From positions 1,736,001 through 1,800,000 of the forward strand of contig NZ_PDJC01000001.1 in NCBI RefSeq assembly GCF_002563675.1: 64,000 nt of DNA. Direction: 5' to 3'. The notes beneath the pieces are model-generated. The model was given only the letters and a program-made list of their open reading frames with translations, did not search any database and was not told the origin of the DNA. The DNA comes from Propionicimonas paludicola. GTDB taxonomy: Bacteria > Actinomycetota > Actinomycetes > Propionibacteriales > Propionibacteriaceae. Made by a program: the position numbers and the translations under genes. Below are positions 24,713 through 32,647 of this stretch, in pieces (within the stretch, counting starts at the first letter, position 1; the number at the start of each line of letters is the position of its first letter).

Positions 24713-26092
24713 TTACCGCACGGCCGGTTGAGCTTCGGCGGTCTTCGACTTCAGGAAGACCGCGGCGATCAGCAGCACGATGCCGATCCAGCCGATGAAG
24801 GCGAATGCGCTGGTGTAGCCCACTGCCGGCGCGCTGGCCGAGGCCGCGACCGCCCCGACCACGGCCGCGCCGACGAGCTGGCCGATGCTGGTGAACACGT
24901 TGACCAGGCCCTGCGCCGAGGACCGCTCGGCCGCGGTGGTCTCGTTCAACGTGACGTAGCGGATCGGTGCGCCCAGCAGCGCCGACATGCCGAAACCGAT
25001 CAGCAGGCCGGAGACAATGAACAGCCACAGTACGTTCGCCGTGGCGCTGAGCAGGAACATGCCGACGGTCATGATGGCCACGCCGACCACGATCACGATC
25101 CGTGAGCCGTAGCGATCCAGCAGGCGTCCGGCGATCGGCGAACCGGCGCCCATGGCCAGCACCACCGGCATCAGCAGGAAGCTGCCCACGCCGCTGGTGA
25201 CACCGAGCGCGGTGACGGCCAGCAGCGGCATGAACACCAGGCTGGCTTCGCCAAGACCGGCACCGGCGGTGAGCAGGTAGCCCAGCCGCAGCTGGCGACG
25301 GGCGAACAGGCCGACCGGGAACACCGGGCTGGCCGCGCGCTGCTCTACCAGCACCAGCAGCACCCACGCCACCACGGACGCGGCCAGCGACCCCCACACG
25401 GTCACGGTGGCCAGCGAGCCGACGAAGTTGGCGGTGTCGATGTTGACCAGGCCGAAGGCCAGTGTGCCCAGGGCCACGGCAAGAAGGGCCATGCCCAGCC
25501 AGTCGAAGCTCACGGCGTCCGCCTGGCGCTCGTGCGGGAGCACCTTCCAGGCCAGCACCATCACCACGGCGGCGATCGGCAGGTTGATCACGAACAGCCA
25601 CTGCCAGCCGGCCAGCAGCAGGACGCCGCCCAGAATCGGGCCGATCACGAAGGCGATGCCGAAGACCGCGCCGATCAGACCTAGCGCGCTCCCCCGCTTC
25701 TCGGCCGGGAAGGTGTCACCGATGACCGCGCTGGCCACCGGGAAGATGCCGCCCGCGCCGAAGCCCTGGATTGCCCGTCCGACCAGCAGCAGCACGAAGC
25801 CACCGGCCAGCCCGGAGGCGATCACTACGGCCGAGCCGATCGCGAACAGCGCCACGTCGGTGAGGTAGATGGCACGGCGTCCGAAGTTGTCGGAGAGCTT
25901 GGCCATCAGCGGAGTGCCGATCAGGTTCGCCAGCACGTACACGCTGAAGATCCACGACACGGCCCGCGAGTCGAGCCCGAACTGGGCCTGGATCGCCGGC
26001 AGCGCCGGCCCCACGATCGCGATGTCGAGCGCACCCATCAGCACGCCAACGAACAGCACCCCCAGCAGACGGTTCCGCTGCTTCTCGTCCAC
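24713..26092 (-). CDS. MFS efflux transporter (DHA2-like)
   Basis: A 459-residue major-facilitator protein with about 12-14 membrane helices. Motif A is GTPLMAKLSDNFGRR (about residue 59). Motif C, typical of drug/H+ antiporters, is GLIGAVFGIAFVIGPILGG (about residue 137). The start region MDEKQRNRLLGVLFVGVLMGALDIAIVGPALP carries the conserved membrane Asp of the DHA2 group. A TetR gene follows immediately and a TetR-type operator lies 15 bases upstream of the start. Likely exports a toxic compound; the substrate cannot be told. Confidence 0.88.
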   Translation of the reverse strand: MDEKQRNRLLGVLFVGVLMGALDIAIVGPALPAIQAQFGLDSRAVSWIFSVYVLANLIGTPLMAKLSDNFGRRAIYLTDVALFAIGSAVVIASGLAGGFVLLLVGRAIQGFGAGGIFPVASAVIGDTFPAEKRGSALGLIGAVFGIAFVIGPILGGVLLLAGWQWLFVINLPIAAVVMVLAWKVLPHERQADAVSFDWLGMALLAVALGTLAFGLVNIDTANFVGSLATVTVWGSLAASVVAWVLLVLVEQRAASPVFPVGLFARRQLRLGYLLTAGAGLGEASLVFMPLLAVTALGVTSGVGSFLLMPVVLAMGAGSPIAGRLLDRYGSRIVIVVGVAIMTVGMFLLSATANVLWLFIVSGLLIGFGMSALLGAPIRYVTLNETTAAERSSAQGLVNVFTSIGQLVGAAVVGAVAASASAPAVGYTSAFAFIGWIGIVLLIAAVFLKSKTAEAQPAVR

Positions 26093-26106
26093 TTCTACCT
26101 CACTTA

Positions 26107-26122
26107 CTTACCGGTCGGTAAG
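26107..26122. promoter_or_regulatory. TetR-type operator upstream of the MFS pump
   Basis: CTTACCG, two bases (GT), then CGGTAAG: perfect 7-base inverted arms. The site lies 15 bases upstream of the MFS start codon, where a bound repressor would block transcription or early elongation. TTACCGGTCGGTAA-like boxes are common for TetR/AcrR regulators of efflux pumps. Confidence 0.7.
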
Positions 26123-26142
26123 GAGCATAGCACCTAGCGCAT

Positions 26143-26164
26143 CGGCGAGGGGATCCCTTCGCCG
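26143..26164. repeat. 22-base near-perfect palindrome
   Basis: CGGCGAGGGGA followed by TCCCTTCGCCG, complementary at 10 of 11 pairs (the exception would be a G-U pair in RNA). It lies in the gap between the MFS operon and the accessory gene at 26411, at the point where base composition starts to fall. It could be another regulator site or a boundary mark of inserted DNA; no matching copy was seen at the other end of the accessory stretch. Confidence 0.4.
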
Positions 26165-26410
26165 CCGGTTGACCACCATCACAACGCCTGAAGCTTCGCC
26201 CCGCGCACAGCCTCTCCAGCAGCAAGAGACCGCGCGACGATCGGGGAGAGACTCCGCACATGTGGCCCGACCGTCAGTTCGCCGCACCCATCCGCCTTGA
26301 GCGGCGCAGACCTAAGCGTCGCGACGGGAATACCGACGAACACGCCCGCCTGCGATCAGCGATCACTATCCTTGCCGGCAGGGACAATGTCGACAGAGCG
26401 AGGTCCGCAA

Positions 26411-28429
26411 ATGACGGTCAATGCCATTGTGAGCATGGCAATGCTCAAGGTTAATGCAGATCGGGCTGGCAGGAGCGTGCTCGAGAACTTTCGGCCATTC
26501 GTCCTTGATCGGCTATACCACTCGGGTACGGAGGCAGTCTCGACCCCCTCCCTTCGTTCGGCGATATCCGCAGAGTTCGGAATCGATATGCCTTCGGCCG
26601 TGATCCAGACCCTCACGAACGGCATGGCCCGCGACGGTCTACTGAAGAAAGATCATGGCATCCTTGTCTTCAATCGGGAAGACTTCGCCAAGCATGATCT
26701 ATCATCCTCCCGAGCCACCGCCCAACAGAATTACGAGATGCTCATGCGAGCAGGAGTGGCATTCGCCAAGGACGACTTCGGTGTGGACCTCACGCCCGAG
26801 CAATTTGCGGGCAGCTTCCTTGAGTTCCTTCGAGATGAGACAGTCCCACTCCTCAAGACCGTAATTGAAGGCCGCCCAATCGTCGCGGATCCTCAGGTCG
26901 AGGTCGGCAGCCTGAAGTATGTAGTTGCCTCCTTTGTTCTGAGTGCATTCCAAAACGACCCCACGCTGGCCGTAGCACTGTCAACGGTTGTGAAGGGCGG
27001 CGTCATCGCGTCAGCGCTCTACTTTCCCGACCCAGCCGGTATTGATCGCCGACTCGGAGGGCTGCGTATCTTTCTGGATACAACCCTTCTCCTGCGCCTC
27101 ACCGGCGCATGCGGCCCCGACTTCCAGCGGGCGGCAGACGACCTTGCAGCCCTAGCTATCTCACGCGGAGCGTCATTGCGCTGCTTTGACCACACGCTCA
27201 AGGAATGTCTGGGCGTTCTGGACGCGTCTGCGAGCAATGTACGGCGGGGCGGCGGCCACTACTACGGAGAGGCAACGGAGTACATGGTCGCGGCCGGCTG
27301 GACATATTCAGACGTCATTCAGTTTCGAGACGCTTTCGAGGAGAAGCTGGCGTCAGCCGGCGTCACAATCCATGATAAGCCAGAGCATGTTGCACGGCTG
27401 ACCGTTGATGAGGACCGCCTAGATGCAATACTGCAAGGCGAGGTTCACTATACGAGCACTGAAGCGCGGTACAAGGACATCGACTCGATTACTTCTGTCT
27501 ATCGCCTCCGTCGCGGCCGCGCTGCCTCAAGCTTGGCGCGCGCGGGCGCGGTGTTTGTTACGACGAACACCGCACTTGTTCGGGGCGCCCGGAAGTTCGC
27601 AAAGCTCGAGGAGCTTGAGCGAGGGCTAATTCCACTGTGCATCCCAGACTTTTTCTTGACCACCGCACTATGGGTCTCCCAGGAGTTGGTTTCTCCTAAT
27701 CTGCCATCAAAGCAGCTCATAGCGGACTGCGTGTCTGCTATTCGAGTCGATCACCACCTCTGGAAACTCTATGTTGAGAAGATTGATCGGCTGCTCCAGT
27801 CCGGCGATGTGAGTCCCGATGACTACGTGCTCCTGAGACAGTCGCTTGAAGTGCGGGCGCTGATCATGTTTGACACCTCGGAAGAGCCCGAGAACTTCAC
27901 GGACGCCACCGTCGAGAAGGTGCTCGAGCGTCAGCGCATGAACATCGCTCTGGAGGCAGACGCCGAGGCACAGCGGACGCTGGACGACGCACGCCAGAGA
28001 GAGGTAGCAGTAAGGCGCGAGGCCGCGAAGACGAGAGAGGGCCTTGAGCGTGCCAAAGACACCCTTGCGGCAGATCGACAGTCTCTTCTCGCGAAGGCGG
28101 AGGCCGCAGCGAGAGGAGTATCACTCGCCGCGATAGGGACCCTTGCGGTTCTGGCTGCACTTGGTGCGATCTTCAGCTTCCCGGGACTACTCGTCCAGCA
28201 GCTCTCAGGCCTGGTCTCTTTCATAATCTCTGCGTCAGTCTTCGCCTTCCTCGCTCTCTCGCTGTTCTCGTTGGTGACGGAGCGAGGGCTACCTTTCGTC
28301 CATCGGACGCTGCAGGGCCACCTCACAAGGTGGATCGGCGAGCATGTCTATGGCACGGGCAACTGGTCCCCCGTCGAGTCCCTAGGGTTCGAGACCATTC
28401 CGGCCACGCCTGACGACGAGCTGGACTGA
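26411..28429 (+). CDS. PIN-like nuclease domain protein with C-terminal membrane anchor
   Basis: I do not recognise this as a named family. It is 672 residues from ATG 26411 (GAGCGAGG upstream); an in-frame ATG at 26387 is an alternative. Residues about 15-75 look like a winged helix (VLENFRPFVLDRL, then LTNGMARDGLLKKD). The centre has PIN-like features: Asp223 in RIFLDTTLLLRL, Glu265 in FDHTLKECL, Asp356/Asp358 in YKDIDSITS, and VFVTTNTALV (381-390), which resembles the VTxD/N motif. A charged coiled coil (about 505-565) precedes two membrane helices (570-592 and 600-622) and a short cytoplasmic tail. GC content is clearly lower than in neighbours and the gene stands alone, suggesting horizontal transfer. 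A defence or RNA-cleavage role is an inference. Confidence 0.6.
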   Translation: MTVNAIVSMAMLKVNADRAGRSVLENFRPFVLDRLYHSGTEAVSTPSLRSAISAEFGIDMPSAVIQTLTNGMARDGLLKKDHGILVFNREDFAKHDLSSSRATAQQNYEMLMRAGVAFAKDDFGVDLTPEQFAGSFLEFLRDETVPLLKTVIEGRPIVADPQVEVGSLKYVVASFVLSAFQNDPTLAVALSTVVKGGVIASALYFPDPAGIDRRLGGLRIFLDTTLLLRLTGACGPDFQRAADDLAALAISRGASLRCFDHTLKECLGVLDASASNVRRGGGHYYGEATEYMVAAGWTYSDVIQFRDAFEEKLASAGVTIHDKPEHVARLTVDEDRLDAILQGEVHYTSTEARYKDIDSITSVYRLRRGRAASSLARAGAVFVTTNTALVRGARKFAKLEELERGLIPLCIPDFFLTTALWVSQELVSPNLPSKQLIADCVSAIRVDHHLWKLYVEKIDRLLQSGDVSPDDYVLLRQSLEVRALIMFDTSEEPENFTDATVEKVLERQRMNIALEADAEAQRTLDDARQREVAVRREAAKTREGLERAKDTLAADRQSLLAKAEAAARGVSLAAIGTLAVLAALGAIFSFPGLLVQQLSGLVSFIISASVFAFLALSLFSLVTERGLPFVHRTLQGHLTRWIGEHVYGTGNWSPVESLGFETIPATPDDELD

Positions 28430-28709
28430 CGCCCTGCGCCGCGCGCGCTGTACAGCCTCGAGGCACTCCGATTGCATGGGCACTCCGCCACCAGATCCGG
28501 CGCAGCCCCTATCGGAGGCGTCCGACGATCCACCGATCCAGGCCAGCAGACTCGCGGAGTCAACCGAGAGCTGGTGCACGGGCTGAGGTCCGAGCCAACG
28601 CCATCGAGCCACAGACCAGCACTTAGTCGAGCACATCCCGACGCCGACGCCCGCGCCTGCCTCGTTCCGACGAGGAGACCAGCGCAAGTCCAGGAGCTCA
28701 CCCGACCAA

Positions 28710-29087
28710 CTAGGCGTCGCGGTCGGTCGCGCGCAGGCGGACGATCTCCGCAGCGACCCGTCCGATGAGGTCGTAGGGAATCTCCGAGGAGTGCGGGAAC
28801 GAGACGGTGTCCTTCTCGGCTCGGTACGGCGCGATCTCGCTCTCCAACGGCTCGGACAGCCGCGGCACGGGATAGAGCCCGATGTGCCTCTTCCAGCCCG
28901 CGAAGTGCAGGGCATGCCTACCGCCCAGAATCACCGCGGCAATGCCGTATCGCATCTTCTCCTCGGGCTGCCCACCGTCGGCACCCCGGACGCCCGCAAC
29001 GATCTCAGCGCGGACCCGCTCGAGCCGATCCCTCACCTCGGGCGGGAAGCCCGCGATGTACTCATCAACGGTCACCGGCGTCACCAT
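28710..29087 (-). CDS. DUF1801 / YdhG-like protein
   Basis: A 125-residue cytoplasmic protein of the DUF1801 group (YdhG/YdeI-like, SufE-type fold reported for relatives). It starts MVTPVTVDEYIAGFPPEVRD, with EEKMRYGIAAVILGG and LHFAGWKRHIGLYP in the middle and KDTVSFPHSSEIPYDLIGR near the end, all recognisable for the family. Function in cells is not established; some relatives are called iron chaperones. A longer frame upstream to 29357 lacks conserved sequence. It stands alone in the accessory stretch. Confidence 0.75.
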   Translation of the reverse strand: MVTPVTVDEYIAGFPPEVRDRLERVRAEIVAGVRGADGGQPEEKMRYGIAAVILGGRHALHFAGWKRHIGLYPVPRLSEPLESEIAPYRAEKDTVSFPHSSEIPYDLIGRVAAEIVRLRATDRDA

Positions 29088-29254
29088 GCGAGCAGCGTAG
29101 GACGCACAGCGCGACAGCGACACAACAGCAGGAGAACTGCCCAGGACCGCGAAACCACCGCCCGACTCCACGCCGGGCCACCGGGCAGCGGACAAATCAC
29201 GGCGCTTCGCGCCCTTATGAGGCAGCCGAGGCATCGGCCTGAAAGGCTTGCGCC

Positions 29255-29665
29255 ATGGCACCACAGCCTCGCTACAACCCGCCGCCCAACTGGCCCGCAC
29301 CCCCACCAGACTGGACGCCCGACCCGGGCTGGCAGCCCGATCCCGCATGGGGACCACCGCCGGCAGGCTGGGTTCTGTGGCTGACCGAACGAGCCAATCC
29401 TCGCCCGTTCCGACGCGCGTTCCTCGCGGCAGGCAGCTGGTGGCTTCTCGCTTGCTTGTTGATCACCCCATTGGCTCCAACCCAAGCATCCGTCCCGTAC
29501 GTGGTGGGCCGGCTCACCTTTGGCCCGGTCGTTGCGGCAGTGACCATTGGCTTGCTTGCCCGAGCGAGCCGGGCTCGATGGGCAATCTGGAAGTACTTCC
29601 TCTGGAGCCTAGTGCTCGCGCTCGCGCTTTCCTTGATGTCGTTGGCTGGCTATCGAGGGCACTGA
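29255..29665 (+). CDS. Small proline-rich membrane protein
   Basis: A 136-residue hypothetical protein. The first 40 residues are Pro/Trp rich with tandem PDPGWQPDPAW-like units, followed by three hydrophobic segments (about 58-75, 80-100 and 112-130). Pro-rich N-terminal tails before membrane helices are common in actinobacterial small envelope proteins, including the one at 30811. No known domain is recognised. An ATG at 29255 with AGGCTTGCGCC upstream is a weak start. Function unknown. Confidence 0.5.
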   Translation: MAPQPRYNPPPNWPAPPPDWTPDPGWQPDPAWGPPPAGWVLWLTERANPRPFRRAFLAAGSWWLLACLLITPLAPTQASVPYVVGRLTFGPVVAAVTIGLLARASRARWAIWKYFLWSLVLALALSLMSLAGYRGH

Positions 29666-29728
29666 CCTGCATCAACCCGACGCGAACTGGGCATCCCTGA
29701 TCCCGCCTGAGCCCGGCAGACGCGCGCG

Positions 29729-30061
29729 TCAGCCGTGCTCGCGGCCAGAAATCGGAGCGCCACTCAGGAATGCCTCGTACGCACTGCGAGCATCATCGTC
29801 GACAACCGGCTGCTGTGCTGAGTACCGCCCGTCCGTCCGGTCTCGCTTGGGCCCTGAGACCCAGTAGCGCTCGCCCGTCTCGACGTCATAGAAGTTCGAG
29901 TCGGCATTCGCACTCGCCGTGCCCGCGACGCGCCGCAGCTTCCGACCATGGAACCGCAGCGACCGCCACGAGCGGCTGAACTCGACCCGTGCGATCCAGG
30001 CCGGCCCGCGGTCACCATCGAAGCCCGACTTCAGTTGGACGTACATGATGCGCTCGGCCAC
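29729..30061 (-). CDS. Conserved small actinobacterial protein of unknown function
   Basis: A 110-residue hydrophilic protein. It resembles small actinobacterial proteins that open MAERIMYVQLKSGFDGDRGP and contain FYDVETGERYWVSGPKRDR and VDDDARSAYEAFLSG. From memory, such proteins are often mis-labelled as deoxyxylulose-phosphate synthase; nothing in the sequence supports that enzyme. The YDVETGERYWVSGPK core looks like a small beta-rich fold. It follows the HTH gene upstream by 21 bases, so the two are co-transcribed. A toxin-antitoxin relation is possible but unproved. Confidence 0.6.
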   Translation of the reverse strand: MAERIMYVQLKSGFDGDRGPAWIARVEFSRSWRSLRFHGRKLRRVAGTASANADSNFYDVETGERYWVSGPKRDRTDGRYSAQQPVVDDDARSAYEAFLSGAPISGREHG

Positions 30062-30082
30062 AGCGGCATCGTATGGGGTGCC

Positions 30083-30523
30083 TCAGATCAGGAGCTGCGA
30101 GACCCGTCCGCGAGAGACATGGGTGAGGAAGGCGATGTCGGCCAGGGAGAGGCCGAGCGTCCGCAACTCCCGGACGACCTCGCGCACTTGACGGGCGGCC
30201 GCGGCCTCGGCTTCCTTCGCGTCAGCCATCGCCTTCCAGGCGCCAATCACGCGGGTCATCAGGTCGTCGCCCACATCGGGGGCAGCGACGATGCGGACCT
30301 CGGACGAGTCGTCGATCTGATGGACGAAGTCCCATGCCCGTTCCTCAAGCCGCTCAAGAGTGGGCGCCTCGGTGGCCCCCACGAGCCTCGTGTGATCGGG
30401 GGCATCGGGATCGAAGGCGTGGACGTTGACGAGCCATCCGTTCCCCGGTCGCGGAGTGGCCTTGGCCACATAGCCGTGGTCCGTGGGCCAGGTGGCCGGG
30501 CTTGCTGCGCTGTCGACGTTCAT
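30083..30523 (-). CDS. HicB-like / helix-turn-helix protein
   Basis: A 146-residue protein. The N-terminal half (GYVAKATPRPGNGWLVNVHA, then RLVGATEAPTLERLEERA) has the layout of a HicB-type partial RNase H fold. The C-terminal part is a charged helix (WKAMADAKEAEAAAARQVREVV) ending in an HTH (LGLSLADIAFLTHVSRGRVSQLL). The ATG at 30523 is chosen because GGGAGC lies seven bases upstream; an in-frame ATG at 30571 lacks one. The downstream gene follows after 21 bases. HicB proteins are antitoxins, but no HicA toxin is adjacent, so this may be a solitary regulator. Confidence 0.6.
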   Translation of the reverse strand: MNVDSAASPATWPTDHGYVAKATPRPGNGWLVNVHAFDPDAPDHTRLVGATEAPTLERLEERAWDFVHQIDDSSEVRIVAAPDVGDDLMTRVIGAWKAMADAKEAEAAAARQVREVVRELRTLGLSLADIAFLTHVSRGRVSQLLI

Positions 30524-30810
30524 TCTGTCTGCTCCCTGATCCGTCGCCGAGAGGTTGACGACGATGTCCATGCCAGTACCCCTATACGGCTCTGCATAGA
30601 GGCACTAACGGCGATGGTGAGACCAGTCTCGACGGCTGAGCGGGGCGTGCCCCTGAGGCGGCTTCGACAAGCTCGGCCATCGCACCGAGCGGGGCATAAT
30701 CCCGTGGCGGCCTCATCATGTTGCGGAAAGCCGCACCGGAGAACGTGGCCGAGATTAGGCTGGCGCGAGAGTCCCCCGGCCGTTGGCCGGGCCGAGACCG
30801 TGGGGGAAAC

Positions 30811-31365
30811 ATGACCGAACCGAACGCCCAGCCAGGGCCCTACCAGCCGGGTGGGGCGACGCCCGGCCAGAACCCCGAGTGGCCCACCGCACCGATCCCC
30901 ACCAGCCAGCCGCCCGGCTACGGCCAGCAGCAATGGCCGACCATGTACCCACAGCAGCCCGTACCGCAGGCTTACAGCACCTACCCGCAACCGCCGTATC
31001 CCGCGGCTATGCAGCCCGGCCCATACCCCCAGGCGCCGGGTCAACCCGGGCCGTACGGACAACCGATGTATCCGCCGAACATCGTGATCAACAACGTCGT
31101 GCAGACCGCGACCGTGGCCGGGACCTTCGAACGAAGGAAGTCGGTCGGGGTCGCCTTCGTCCTGACCTTCTTCTTCGGCCCGCTGGGCATGTTCTACTCC
31201 ACAGTCTCCGGCGCCATCGTGATGCTGCTGATCAGCCTCGTCATGCTGCCAGTGACCGCCGGAGTCGGCAGCATTCTGGTGTGGCCGGCCAGCATCATCT
31301 GGGGGTGCGTCGCGGCCTCCCGGACCAACTCGGGTGGTCAGATCAACCAGACCAACTTCCGCTAG
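30811..31365 (+). CDS. Proline/glutamine-rich membrane protein
   Basis: A 184-residue hypothetical protein. The first ~85 residues are Pro/Gln/Tyr rich (PQQPVPQAY, PGPYPQAPGQPGPYG and similar units). They are followed by NIVINNVVQTATVAG, a basic ERRKS turn and two membrane segments (about 111-132 and 135-165). The ATG at 30811 follows GGGGGAAAC. Low-complexity cytoplasmic tails of this kind occur on many actinobacterial membrane proteins and may drive polar or septal localisation. Function unknown. Confidence 0.6.
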   Translation: MTEPNAQPGPYQPGGATPGQNPEWPTAPIPTSQPPGYGQQQWPTMYPQQPVPQAYSTYPQPPYPAAMQPGPYPQAPGQPGPYGQPMYPPNIVINNVVQTATVAGTFERRKSVGVAFVLTFFFGPLGMFYSTVSGAIVMLLISLVMLPVTAGVGSILVWPASIIWGCVAASRTNSGGQINQTNFR

Positions 31366-31410
31366 AGACCTCTCCGGCCCAGCCGGCGCTACCGGAACCG
31401 GACCCCGGCC

Positions 31411-31881
31411 CTACTCGGTCGAAGGACGTGCGAGTCGCGCCGAGATGTCGTCGTCGGACAACTCGACGATCTCGGTGACGAGCCAGTCTGTGCGGGTGTC
31501 GGGGAGCTGGAACGACTCCCACTCGTACTCACCAACGAGTTCGAGGCGGCCGGTGACTGTGACCCGCGCCCCGGACGCCACCTCGGACGCGTGCCCATCG
31601 AACTGCACCTGGAACTGGTCCGCTCCGACCCTCAGCACGAACTCTGCCCCGCAATGCTCGCGTCTGCGCCCACGTTCGGCACCACTCCAGATGTCACGAA
31701 CCTCGCTCGCGATCCCAGTCACCGCATAGACCTGCTCACCCGGGCCGCTACCGCCGGCGACTTCGACGATCCCATCGGGTTCACGGGGATCAGCGGCGAC
31801 GACCGCGCCGCGGGCCCGCACCCCTACGGACCTCAATAGGGAGCCGACGCTAGGCCGCGGCGGCTCGTCGTCGGCCATCAT
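31411..31881 (-). CDS. Hypothetical protein, possible OB-fold
   Basis: About 156 residues if the first of two adjacent ATG codons (31881) is used; the open frame continues upstream to 31971 without support. After a Pro-rich start (MMADDEPPRPSVGSLLRS) it has strand-rich sequence: RARGAVVAADPREPDG, FVLRVGADQFQVQFDG, SGARVTVTGRLELVGEYEW. The repeated V-x-V-x-G-x-L pattern resembles an OB-type fold as in NfeD or YgiW-like proteins, but I cannot assign a family. It is convergent with the proline-rich membrane gene. Confidence 0.5.
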   Translation of the reverse strand: MMADDEPPRPSVGSLLRSVGVRARGAVVAADPREPDGIVEVAGGSGPGEQVYAVTGIASEVRDIWSGAERGRRREHCGAEFVLRVGADQFQVQFDGHASEVASGARVTVTGRLELVGEYEWESFQLPDTRTDWLVTEIVELSDDDISARLARPSTE

Positions 31882-31996
31882 CCAGCCCATCACCCGTACC
31901 CACACGCAGACATCCTTGCTCACGCTCGGGCGCGTCGGGACACTTGACTCACTCAACCAATCAACGGCCAACGGTCGCAGGCTCAGCCAACGTGGG

Positions 31997-32647
31997 TTAC
32001 TCGGCGAGGATCACCAGCAACTTCCGAGGGCCATGGACGCCCTCAACCCGGCTCAGCTCAATGTCGGAGGTCGCCGAGGGGCCACTGATCCAGGTCAGCG
32101 GGCTGCCGGCCGCGACCGAGGCGCCCAGGCGTCCGACGGCCTCGGGGACGTCGGAGACCACCTGCTCGGCGCGCACCACCACCAGGTGGGTGTCGGGCAC
32201 CAGGGTCAGCGCCCGACGCCCCTGGTCAGGAGCGTGATCGAGGATGATGGTCCCGGTCTCGGCCACGCCGACCGCGGCAGCGGTGACCACGGCGTCGATC
32301 TCGTTGAGCACCATGCGGTCCAGCGGCGGATCGTCCTCCCGCACCGCAATGCCGGCCTCGGTGACCGCCGTCCGCCAGGTGGGGTCGACCCCACCCGGCA
32401 GCACAGCAGACGACACTCCGGCGCCGCCGAGCAGCGTGGCCACCTGGGTCGGCACCTCGGCGGCCGGGACGCGCACCACCAGCGCCTTGTAGTCCTCGAC
32501 GGTCTCGACGAAGCGATCCAGCACATCGGGCATCGGCGTCGGACGCTCGTAGACCCACTCGATCGGCACATCGAGCCCCGGGTCGGGCTCGATCACGTCG
32601 GCCAGGGCCGTCTGGATCCGGGAAAGGATCTCGTCGCGGGCGTTCAT
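31997..32647 (-). CDS. lutC: L-lactate utilization protein LutC
   Basis: A 216-residue LUD-domain protein, third component of the LutABC L-lactate oxidase complex. It has MNARDEILSRIQTAL at the start and the LUD block AVVTAAAVGVAETGTIILDHAPDQGRR, with TLVPDTHLVVVRAEQVV and the ISGPSATSDIELSRVEGVHGP family ending. It overlaps the lutB stop by four bases (ATGA). LutABC converts lactate to pyruvate independently of LldD and feeds electrons toward menaquinone, whose biosynthesis genes lie in the same window. Confidence 0.92.
   Translation of the reverse strand: MNARDEILSRIQTALADVIEPDPGLDVPIEWVYERPTPMPDVLDRFVETVEDYKALVVRVPAAEVPTQVATLLGGAGVSSAVLPGGVDPTWRTAVTEAGIAVREDDPPLDRMVLNEIDAVVTAAAVGVAETGTIILDHAPDQGRRALTLVPDTHLVVVRAEQVVSDVPEAVGRLGASVAAGSPLTWISGPSATSDIELSRVEGVHGPRKLLVILAE

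Noticed and set aside
26165-31996. A mobile element or prophage in the accessory stretch
   Set aside because: No integrase, transposase, tRNA gene, attachment repeat or phage gene was found; only base composition and small unknown genes suggest past transfer.
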